The notes below the pieces were generated by a model. It ran no database searches. It was not told the origin of the DNA and saw nothing but the letters and a program-made list of their open reading frames with translations. Shown here in pieces: positions 1 to 6,625 of a stretch of DNA of 11,224 nucleotides. Origin of the DNA: Verrucomicrobiota bacterium. Its GTDB lineage: Bacteria; Verrucomicrobiota; Verrucomicrobiia; Limisphaerales; JACRJZ01. The stretch lies in NCBI GenBank assembly GCA_022711695.1, contig JAKLEJ010000073.1, positions 1-11,224 of the forward strand, in the 5' to 3' direction. Positions within the stretch are counted from its first letter, which is position 1. Each line of letters begins with the position of its first letter. The position numbers were made by a program, and so were the translations under genes.

Positions 1-1
1 G

Positions 2-1006
2 CGGCTGTGGCTGGAGCCGATGGAGGCCCGGCTACAGGCCCTGCCGGAGGCGCACCGACGCGACGCGAGGCTGGAAATCCTGGAAAAGCTGACGCCGTCC
101 ACTACCCCGGCCATCACCGCGCTCTTCGAGAAATACGAGGTGGTGGCCCGCAAGGTCGGGAAGGACCAGATGCCGGCGCACCAGGTGTTTGGGCGCCGCC
201 AGGTGCATCCCCTGATCCTGACCTCCCCGTTCGTGCATCGAACCTTCCGCAAGCCTTTGGGCTACGCCGGCGATTACGAGATGGTGAACATGCTGATGCG
301 CTCGCCCTACGAGGGCGATTCGCTCTTCGCCGGGGTGGTCAACGTGTACGCGCTCGGGCTTCCGCCGATCGTCGCCCACCGCAACCGCCTGGCCTATCTT
401 CGGCGGAAGCTGGCGGAGGAAGCCCGCCGCAGTCTCATCCAGGGCCATCCCGCCCGGTTTCTCAGCGTGGGCTGCGGCCCCGCCTGGGAACTTCAGAGCT
501 TCCTGCGCGAAGACGATTTCGCGGACAAAGTGGAAATCACGCTTCTGGACTTCAACCAGGAAACGCTGGATCACGCCTCCGCAGCGCTGGCCGGGTGCCG
601 GAAGTCCAACGGCCGGCTGCCCTCGATTCGGACCCAGAAACAGTCCGTTCAACAGATCCTGCGCCGGGCCATCCGCGCCGACCGGCAGCCCGAAGCCGCC
701 CGCTACGATTTCGTCTATTGCGCGGGCCTCTTCGACTACCTCCCGGATGCGGTTTGCAAGAGCCTGATCAGCCACTATTACGGGCTGCTGGCCCCCGGCG
801 GCTTGTTCGTGGCCACCAACGTGGACGACCACCCCAGCCGCAACGAGATGGAGTGCTTTCTGGACTGGCACCTGATCTACCGCGATGCCCGCCAGATGCG
901 CGCGCTGGCCCCGCCAGATCTGCCCCGCGAGCAGGTTTTGGTCCTGTGCGAGGACGCCGGCGTCAACCTGTTCCTGGAACTGAGGAGGCCCTCGTGTGAG
1001 CGCTGA
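2..1006 (+). CDS. PhcB-like SAM-dependent methyltransferase (5' end missing)
   Basis: Class I SAM-dependent methyltransferase, probably of the family annotated as extracellular factor 3-hydroxypalmitic acid methyl ester biosynthesis protein (PhcB-like), which methylates a 3-hydroxy fatty acid to form a diffusible signal. The frame is open to the window edge (RLWLEP precedes the first Met at 20), and related proteins as I recall them carry about 100 more N-terminal residues, so the gene starts upstream. Numbering from Met 20: a GYAGDYEMVN block (81-90) that I associate with this family; motif I FLSVGCGPAWEL (147-158), the SAM-binding glycine loop; acidic motif II LLDFN (D177); motif IV-like YDFVYCAGLFDYL (229-241); GLLAPGGLF (255-263). 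No signal peptide or membrane segment is visible, so it should be cytoplasmic. It overlaps the downstream sensor kinase by 11 bases, implying translational coupling. Methyltransferase is secure; the fatty-acid substrate is inferred from family resemblance and context. Confidence 0.85.
   Translation, partial: RLWLEPMEARLQALPEAHRRDARLEILEKLTPSTTPAITALFEKYEVVARKVGKDQMPAHQVFGRRQVHPLILTSPFVHRTFRKPLGYAGDYEMVNMLMRSPYEGDSLFAGVVNVYALGLPPIVAHRNRLAYLRRKLAEEARRSLIQGHPARFLSVGCGPAWELQSFLREDDFADKVEITLLDFNQETLDHASAALAGCRKSNGRLPSIRTQKQSVQQILRRAIRADRQPEAARYDFVYCAGLFDYLPDAVCKSLISHYYGLLAPGGLFVATNVDDHPSRNEMECFLDWHLIYRDARQMRALAPPDLPREQVLVLCEDAGVNLFLELRRPSCER
984..988 (+). promoter_or_regulatory. Shine-Dalgarno GGAGG for the hybrid kinase
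   Basis: GGAGG lies 7 bases before the GTG at 996, inside the end of the methyltransferase gene. It supports GTG 996 as the true start, and it is the only well-placed Shine-Dalgarno I see before any gene in the window. Confidence 0.75.
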
Positions 1007-3683
1007 GACCGCCGCCATCGCTCCGGAGGCGCTGCGCGCCTACTCGGACTACGAGCGCCAGATCGCCATCCGCCATCTGAAGGTGGGCTGCTGGCTGGTG
1101 ATCTGCCTTATGCCCGCGGGCGTGGTGCTGGACTATTTCGTCTATCGCGACCACCTCGGCGACTTTCTCTGGCTGCGGCTGGCCTGCTCCGCTCTCGCGG
1201 CCCTGCTGTGGGGGTTCCTGTTCACGCGCGTGGGCCAGAATCTGCACCGCCATGTGGGCCTGGCCGTGGCCATGCTGCCGGTCTTCTTCATCTCCTGGAT
1301 GATCTACGAGACCCGCGAGCCGTCCTCGCCTTACTACGCCGGCTTGAACCTGATCCTGCTGGCCATCGCCTTCATCCTGCGCTGGGATGTGGGCCTGAGC
1401 CTGTCGGCGGTCGTGCTGGTGGTGGCCATCTACCTCACCGCCTGCTTTGCCCGCGGGCCCCTCCCCGATTCCCAGTGGCGCGGCGTCTGCAACAATCTCT
1501 ATTTCCTGGTGCTGACGGGCATCATCGTGATCTCGGGCAGCCGCATTCACCGGCGCCTGCGCGGCCGCGAGTTCGAGCTGCGCTACGCGCTGGATCAGAA
1601 CCGCGAGGAGCTGGAAAAGACCAACCAGCGGCTGGTGGAAATGGACCAGATCAAGAGCCGCTTCTTCGCCAACATCAGCCACGAGCTGCGCACGCCGCTC
1701 ACGCTGCTGATCGCGCCGTTGGAGACCTTGCAGCACCAGCGCAGCCGCCTGGGCGAAGCGGAGCTCACAGAACTGCTCGGCGGCATGCACAGCAATGCCA
1801 TGCGCCTGCTCAAGCTCATCAACGACCTGCTCGATCTCATCCGCGTGGACTCGGGCGTTCTCAAGGCCAGGCCCGAACCGGTCGAGCTGTCCTCGATGAT
1901 TCGCGGCCTGGCCAGCGCCGCCCGCCAGGTGGCCGAGGGCCGCCGCCTGCGCCTGGAAACCACCATCGATCCCGAAATCGGCTGGGTGATGATCGATCGC
2001 GACAAGCTCGAGAAGATCGTCCTCAACCTCCAGTTCAACGCCTTGAAGTTCACGCCGGCGGGCGGACGCGTGGACATCGTCGCTTCGCGGGTCAACGGCG
2101 ACCTCGTCATCGAGGTCCGCGATACGGGCGTGGGCATCTCGGAGAAGAACCTCCCCTATGTGTTCAGCCGGTTCTGGCAGGCGGACAACTCGGCGCGGCG
2201 CAAATACCAAGGCGTGGGCATCGGCCTGGCGCTGGTCAAGGAGTTGGCCGAGCTTCAGGGCGGCAAGGTGGCCGTGCGCAGCCAGGAAGGCAAAGGCACC
2301 ACCTTCACGGTGCGCCTGCCGTTTGTGGCTGCGGATGAAGCGGCCCGCAAGGAGGCCGCCGCCGCCGAGTCCATGACCCCGCCCGCGGTGACTGTGGATG
2401 GCAAGGACGGCGCCCGGGAGGAATGGCTCGCCAATCTCTACCGTCGCGCCGAATTCCTGCCGGCCACCGGTTCGGCCTATAAGAGCGCCTCGGGCGCGGC
2501 CCGCCCCGCCAACGCCTCGCTTCCCAAGGTGCTGATTGCCGACGACGAGCCCGACATGCTGGGCTTCCTTCGCATCCAGTTGCAGAACCATTACCAGGTC
2601 CTGCAGGCGGTCAACGGCGCGGAGGCTGTCGTGGAGGCCACCCGTTCGCTGCCCGATCTCATCATCCTGGACATGATGATGCCCGAGAAGGACGGCCTGC
2701 AGGTGTGCCGGGAGCTGCGCGAGCAGTCGCAGACACGCTCCATCCCCATCGTCTTGATCACGGCCCGAGCCGACGAGGAAACCAAGCTGGCCGGCCTGAA
2801 GGCCGGGGCCAACGACTTCCTGCCCAAGCCGTTTTCGACCACCGAGTTGCATGTGCGGCTTCGCAACCTGCTCGACACCGGCCGATTCCAGAAGGAGCTG
2901 GCCCGGCAGAACCAGCGGCTCGAAGAAACCATCGACGACCTCAAGGAGACCGAGACGCAACTGGTGCAAACCGAAAAGCTGGCTTCCTTGGGCCGCATGA
3001 GCGCAGGCCTGATCCACGAAATCAACAACCCGCTCAACTACGCCAAGACCGGCCTCTATGCCCTGCGCCAGCACTCCCGCGTGCTCCCCGAGCGGGATCG
3101 GGCGGTGTTCGAAGAAGTGCTGGGCGAGGTCGAGGACGGGGTCAATCGCGTGCGCAACATCGTCAGCGAGCTGGGTCCCTTTGCGCGTCAGCATCCGGCC
3201 GCCCGCGACCTTCAGGAGGCCGAGTCGATGGTCGAGGTGGCGTTGCGGTTTCTCAGCCATGAGTGGAAGGATGCCGTGCGGATCGAGAAGGACTTCGAGC
3301 CGGGGCTCAAGGCCTATGCCAGCCGCAACCAGGTCGTACAGGTTCTCGTCAATCTGCTGCAGAACTCGCTCGATGCCCTCAAGAGTGCCGCCGCGCCGCC
3401 CCTGGACCCGGTCATCCGGATTACGGGGCGCGAGCAGGACGGCTTCTGCCTGCTCTCGGTCCGCGACAATGGCCCCGGCATCCCCGAAGAGATTCGCTCG
3501 AAGATCTTCGAGCCGTTCTTCACGACGAAAGACGTGGGGGCGGGAATGGGCCTGGGGCTCAACATCTGCTACCGCATCGCCCAGGCTCATGGCGGAAGCA
3601 TCGAGGTGCGGAGCGAGCCGGGTCGGTTCTCCGAGTTCACCCTGCGACTGCCGGCCCGTGAACCGGTCCCGGCGTCGGCGTGA
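996..3683 (+). CDS. Six-TM hybrid sensor kinase: kinase-receiver-kinase (PhcS-like)
   Basis: Inner-membrane hybrid histidine kinase of 895 residues, GTG start. Six hydrophobic segments (about 30-50, 57-77, 86-104, 113-129, 132-152, 166-183) form the sensor, with no large periplasmic domain, a layout like the CqsS/LqsS/PhcS quorum-signal kinases. A coiled coil (about 190-220) leads to kinase 1: H-box ISHELRTPLT with H229, N-box N348, G1 DTGVGI at D376, G2 GVGIGL at 406. An Ala/Pro-rich linker (about 447-508) contains EEWLANLYRRAEFLPA (475-490). The receiver (about 512-630) has the acidic pair D516/D517, phospho-acceptor D559 in LDMMMP and K611. Kinase 2 follows: H-box LIHEINNPLNY with H674, N-box N790, G1 DNGPG at D824 and a GMGLGL loop. 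All catalytic residues of both kinases look intact. It follows the methyltransferase by overlap and precedes the next gene by 21 bases, so the three form one operon. Signal identity is inferred. Confidence 0.92.
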   Translation: MSAETAAIAPEALRAYSDYERQIAIRHLKVGCWLVICLMPAGVVLDYFVYRDHLGDFLWLRLACSALAALLWGFLFTRVGQNLHRHVGLAVAMLPVFFISWMIYETREPSSPYYAGLNLILLAIAFILRWDVGLSLSAVVLVVAIYLTACFARGPLPDSQWRGVCNNLYFLVLTGIIVISGSRIHRRLRGREFELRYALDQNREELEKTNQRLVEMDQIKSRFFANISHELRTPLTLLIAPLETLQHQRSRLGEAELTELLGGMHSNAMRLLKLINDLLDLIRVDSGVLKARPEPVELSSMIRGLASAARQVAEGRRLRLETTIDPEIGWVMIDRDKLEKIVLNLQFNALKFTPAGGRVDIVASRVNGDLVIEVRDTGVGISEKNLPYVFSRFWQADNSARRKYQGVGIGLALVKELAELQGGKVAVRSQEGKGTTFTVRLPFVAADEAARKEAAAAESMTPPAVTVDGKDGAREEWLANLYRRAEFLPATGSAYKSASGAARPANASLPKVLIADDEPDMLGFLRIQLQNHYQVLQAVNGAEAVVEATRSLPDLIILDMMMPEKDGLQVCRELREQSQTRSIPIVLITARADEETKLAGLKAGANDFLPKPFSTTELHVRLRNLLDTGRFQKELARQNQRLEETIDDLKETETQLVQTEKLASLGRMSAGLIHEINNPLNYAKTGLYALRQHSRVLPERDRAVFEEVLGEVEDGVNRVRNIVSELGPFARQHPAARDLQEAESMVEVALRFLSHEWKDAVRIEKDFEPGLKAYASRNQVVQVLVNLLQNSLDALKSAAAPPLDPVIRITGREQDGFCLLSVRDNGPGIPEEIRSKIFEPFFTTKDVGAGMGLGLNICYRIAQAHGGSIEVRSEPGRFSEFTLRLPAREPVPASA

Positions 3684-3704
3684 CCCGAAACAGGCTAATC
3701 CAGT

Positions 3705-4970
3705 ATGAACGGACAATTCGATTACAGGAAGTGCGCCATCCTCTACGTGGATGACGAGGAGAAGTCGCTGAAGATGTTCTCCCAGGCCTTTGGCGCCGAG
3801 TTCCGGATTCTCACAGCGCCCAGCGCCGCCGAGGGATTCCAGGTGCTGGAGCAGCGGCACGAGGAAATCGGCCTGCTCATGAGCGACCAGCGCATGCCGG
3901 GCGAGAAGGGCGTGCGCTTCCTGGAGCGCACCCGCCAGGCCTACCCCCACATCATCCGCGTTCTGGCCACCGCCTATGCCGACGTGGACGCCGCCATCGA
4001 CGCCGTCAACACCGGGGCCATCTACAAGTACGTGACCAAGCCGTGGGAGATCGTCGATCTCCAGCAGACGCTGCGGCGCGGCCTGGAGTTCTTCCTCGTG
4101 CAGCAGGAGCGGGACCAGTTGTTGCGCGAGCGACTGACGGCCCTCCATCAGATGATGATTGCCGACCGCGTCATCGGGCTCGGGATCATGGCGGCGGGGC
4201 TCAGCCATCATATCCGCAATTCCCTGGTGGCCGTCAGGACCTTCCTGGACCTGGCGCCCAGCAAACTGCAGCAGGAGCGGGTGAACATGGACCAGTTGCA
4301 GAGCCCGGCCTATTGGCGGGGATTCTACGACCAGGTGCAGGCCCAGCTCCGGCGGATCACCGGCATGCTCTCCGATCTGGGCATGGCTTCCCACCAGCCT
4401 CTTTCCCCGCTCGAGGACTGTGTCCGATTGCAGGAGGTCGCCGTCCAGGCCGTCGAACAGGCCCGGGAGGCCCTGGAGACCAACGGCATCGAGGCCGTGA
4501 TCGAGCTTCCCGCCGACCTCCCGGCCCTCCGGGGCGACGAAACCAAACTGCGGCGCCTCTTCGAGCTGCTGATCAAGGACGAGCTGGTCAGCCTGCCGGC
4601 GGGCAGCCGGCTTGCGATTCGCGGCCGGGCTCTGCCTGCGGCCCGCGGCCAGCAGGAGGCGGTGCTGCTGGAGGTGGAGGATAACGGCCCGGGGCTCTCT
4701 CCGGAGGCGGTGCGCTCGGTCTTCGATCCCTTCTTCACGCGCGTGGACAATCCCCAGGAGCTGGGCATCAGCCTTATGGCCTGCTATTTCATCGTCCATC
4801 ATCACGGCGGGTCCATCGAGGTCAAGAGCGCCGAAGGCAAGGGAACCACCTTCCTGATCAACCTGCCGTTGAATCCAAACGCCCAGGCCCCCGCCCTCAG
4901 CGAACAGGACTTCGTGGGCAAGGCGCTCCTGAACAACGAACTCTGGGAGCGGTTGCTGGCCGGCAAGTGA
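3705..4970 (+). CDS. Receiver-kinase protein with degenerate ATPase lobe (PhcQ/PhcR-like)
   Basis: Soluble 421-residue protein. The receiver domain (about 8-125) has acidic pair D16/D17, phospho-acceptor D61 in SDQRMPG, and K112 in YVTKPW. A coiled coil (about 125-160) leads to a HisKA-like helix GLSHHIRNSLVAVRTF with H168; the usual acidic residue after the phospho-His is H169. In the HATPase region the N-box reads ELLIKDELV, with D292 where the catalytic Asn is expected. G1 EDNGPG (D326) is intact. The glycine-rich G2 loop is replaced by NPQELG (349-354). Autokinase activity may therefore be weak or lost, leaving a receiver plus a dimerization or ATP-sensing module. The tail ending LLNNELWERLLAGK lies beyond the ATPase fold. 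No DNA-binding domain. The ATG sits 21 bases after the hybrid kinase with no Shine-Dalgarno, so it is probably cotranscribed. The HHIRN and NPQE signatures recall the PhcQ/PhcR class; assignment to one of the two is tentative. Confidence 0.88.
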   Translation: MNGQFDYRKCAILYVDDEEKSLKMFSQAFGAEFRILTAPSAAEGFQVLEQRHEEIGLLMSDQRMPGEKGVRFLERTRQAYPHIIRVLATAYADVDAAIDAVNTGAIYKYVTKPWEIVDLQQTLRRGLEFFLVQQERDQLLRERLTALHQMMIADRVIGLGIMAAGLSHHIRNSLVAVRTFLDLAPSKLQQERVNMDQLQSPAYWRGFYDQVQAQLRRITGMLSDLGMASHQPLSPLEDCVRLQEVAVQAVEQAREALETNGIEAVIELPADLPALRGDETKLRRLFELLIKDELVSLPAGSRLAIRGRALPAARGQQEAVLLEVEDNGPGLSPEAVRSVFDPFFTRVDNPQELGISLMACYFIVHHHGGSIEVKSAEGKGTTFLINLPLNPNAQAPALSEQDFVGKALLNNELWERLLAGK

Positions 4971-5044
4971 GCGCCAGGCTCCAGGCCCCCCGCTGATTCA
5001 AATCGTTGCCTGCCCCCGCTTCCCGTCGTTCCTGGCTGGGCAGC

Positions 5045-5071
5045 CGCGGATTTGCGTGGATGAACGCGGAT
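5045..5071. repeat. Three 7-mers CGYGGAT at exact 10-base spacing
   Basis: CGCGGAT at 5045, CGTGGAT at 5055 and CGCGGAT at 5065, each separated by three variable bases; a further CGCGGAT is at 5121. The pattern resembles short intergenic repeats dispersed in several GC-rich bacterial genomes, though only one cluster is visible here. Protein binding on one helix face is possible but not shown. Confidence 0.5.
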
Positions 5072-5146
5072 CTTCTCGGCACGGTGGCACTGAGCTACAG
5101 CGCGGCGGCGGCTGCCGCTTCGCGGATTGTGCGCGGAAATTCCCCC

Positions 5147-5174
5147 TTGCGGTTGGCTGAACCCGGCTCATAAT
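5147..5174 (+). promoter_or_regulatory. Candidate sigma70-type promoter for the second receiver-kinase gene
   Basis: A -35-like TTGCGG (5147-5152) and a -10-like CATAAT (5169-5174) are separated by 16 bases. Transcription would begin near 5181, giving a leader of about 128 bases that includes the inverted repeat at 5198-5223. This is pattern matching only, but the -10 stands out in GC-rich surroundings. Confidence 0.4.
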
Positions 5175-5197
5175 TCGCGGTGTCGCCCGGCTTTTGG

Positions 5198-5223
5198 CGC
5201 TCGGAACCCCATGGTTCCGAGCG
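5198..5223. repeat. Perfect 11-bp inverted repeat with CCAT loop
   Basis: CGCTCGGAACC and GGTTCCGAGCG flank a four-base CCAT loop without mismatch. No T-run follows on either strand, so it is not an intrinsic terminator. It falls just downstream of the candidate promoter, where it could be a dimeric-regulator operator or a stable 5'-leader hairpin in the mRNA. Confidence 0.6.
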
Positions 5224-5308
5224 GGCCAAGGCAGGCGTCACGAGCGTTGCCGTCGGCGGAGAGGACAGTGGGCGCGGGACCGGCGGCGTCGGAAACGAAA
5301 CCTGAATC

Positions 5309-6595
5309 ATGCCAAGCATGCATTTGATCGAATCCCTGCCCAAGGCTGCGGCGGACACTCCCGCGCCGGGCCGGCCTGAGGCGCCGGTTCTGCTGATCGT
5401 GGACGACGAGGAAGGTCCGCGCGAGTCCCTGAAGATGATCTTCGAGGACGACTACCGCGTGCTGGTGGCGGAGAACGGCCTGGCGGCGCTGGAGCTGCTG
5501 CGGCACAACCGCGTCAACGCCGCCGTGCTGGATATCCGCATGGGCGCGATGTCCGGCATCCAGTTGCTTGACCGGATCAAGGAGCTGGCCCCGGACACGC
5601 AGGTCATCATGCTGACCGCCTTCGAGGAGCTCGAGACTGTGCGCCAGGCGCTGCGGCTGGGCGCCTGCGATTATCTTTCCAAGCCCTTCGATCTGGCCAC
5701 GATGCGCGCCGCCGTGGCCAAGGCGATCGAGCGGAATCGCTGTGCGGCCCAGCATCGGGACAGTCAGCAGTCCCTGCGCGAGCTCCAGTCCCAGCTTCAT
5801 GAGTTCCAGGTCAAGGAGGAGATGGCGCGCAAGCGCGGGGAGATTTACGGCATCGTCCTGCACGACATCAACAATCCGCTGACGGTGATCTCGGCGCTGG
5901 CGACCATCGCCCACGACCGCCTGGGCCAGGCGGCCTCGCCCGACGCGCAGAACGTGGACGCGGTGCGCGAGCAGTTGACCCAGATCGACCAGCAGGTGAG
6001 CAAGTGCCTGGAGATCTCCCGCCGCTACCTGGGGTTCGTGCGCCGCCAGACCACCGGCCGGCCGACGGTGCTCGTCAACCAGGTGCTCTCGGACCTGGCG
6101 ATGCTGCTCAAGCCGCACCCGGCCCGAAGCGGGCACGAGCTCCTGATCGTGCCGCTGCCGGCGGAGACCCTGGCCCAGATCAACGGAACCGACCTCATCC
6201 AGATCCTGCTCAACCTGGTGATCAACGCGTTCCAGTGCACGCGCGAACCGCACCAGGTCAAGGTGTCGGCCCGCCTGCTGACGGCGCCGCTGGACCACAC
6301 CCAGTTCGTGGACGGCCCCGACGCCTGCTTCGTCAACCGGATGGGATTCGCCGACCGGCCGCCGCTGGTGCACCTGCGCGTGCAGGACAACGGGCCCGGG
6401 ATTGCGGTGACGCCGCTCCAGAAGGTCTTCGAGGCGTTCTATACGACCAAGGCGGTCGGACAAGGCACGGGGTTGGGCCTCACGATCGTTCTGCACCTGG
6501 TCGAGCAGGCCAACGCCGGCCTCTACGTTCGAAACACCGTGGGTGAGGGGGTCGCCTTCAACCTCTTCCTGCAGGCCGAGCCCGTTCCAAACTGA
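5309..6595 (+). CDS. Receiver-histidine kinase protein (PhcR-like)
   Basis: Soluble 428-residue protein. After a short disordered leader, the receiver domain (about 26-145) carries D32/D33, phospho-acceptor D75 in LDIRMG (Gly in place of the usual Pro), T103 and K125. A charged coiled coil (about 150-178) joins it to a HisKA segment, IVLHDINNPLTVIS with H185. The HATPase domain has N-box N306 (LNLVINAF), G1 DNGPGIA at D360, and an intact GQGTGLGL G2 loop, so the kinase should be active. Between the N-box and G1 there is an extra stretch of roughly 25-30 residues (about 318-350, including FVDGPDACFVNRMGF), which I recall from PhcR-like proteins. No DNA-binding output domain. The ATG at 5309 has no Shine-Dalgarno; ATG 5318 is an alternative start. 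It may have its own promoter and is convergent with the kinase on the minus strand (30 bases between stops). Confidence 0.9.
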   Translation: MPSMHLIESLPKAAADTPAPGRPEAPVLLIVDDEEGPRESLKMIFEDDYRVLVAENGLAALELLRHNRVNAAVLDIRMGAMSGIQLLDRIKELAPDTQVIMLTAFEELETVRQALRLGACDYLSKPFDLATMRAAVAKAIERNRCAAQHRDSQQSLRELQSQLHEFQVKEEMARKRGEIYGIVLHDINNPLTVISALATIAHDRLGQAASPDAQNVDAVREQLTQIDQQVSKCLEISRRYLGFVRRQTTGRPTVLVNQVLSDLAMLLKPHPARSGHELLIVPLPAETLAQINGTDLIQILLNLVINAFQCTREPHQVKVSARLLTAPLDHTQFVDGPDACFVNRMGFADRPPLVHLRVQDNGPGIAVTPLQKVFEAFYTTKAVGQGTGLGLTIVLHLVEQANAGLYVRNTVGEGVAFNLFLQAEPVPN

Positions 6596-6625
6596 ACCTC
6601 GGGCGCCTCGCGGACGAACCTCGTT

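Larger units (their letters stand above)
4971..5308. other. 338-base intergenic region between the two receiver-kinase genes
   Basis: No convincing gene: the short frames here show no motif and are crossed by repeats. It contains a 10-bp-phased triple repeat near 5045, a candidate promoter at 5147-5174 and a perfect 11-bp inverted repeat at 5198-5223. No Rho-independent terminator with a T-run was found after the upstream gene, so read-through into the next gene is possible. Confidence 0.6.

Noticed and set aside
963..4805. 1280-codon open frame on the minus strand opposite the two kinase genes
   Set aside because: It is the antisense shadow of high-GC codons: His/Leu/Gln/Asp-rich, no domain, and it covers two genes with full catalytic motifs.
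5198..5223. Palindrome as a terminator of the upstream operon
   Set aside because: No T-run follows on either strand, and it lies more than 200 bases after the last stop codon.
5095..5358. Small frames in the gap between the two receiver-kinase genes
   Set aside because: No motif, no Shine-Dalgarno, and they overlap the promoter candidate and palindrome.
6594..6623. GAACCTCG repeated 22 bases apart between the convergent stops
   Set aside because: Too short to separate from chance, and it forms no hairpin that could terminate either gene.
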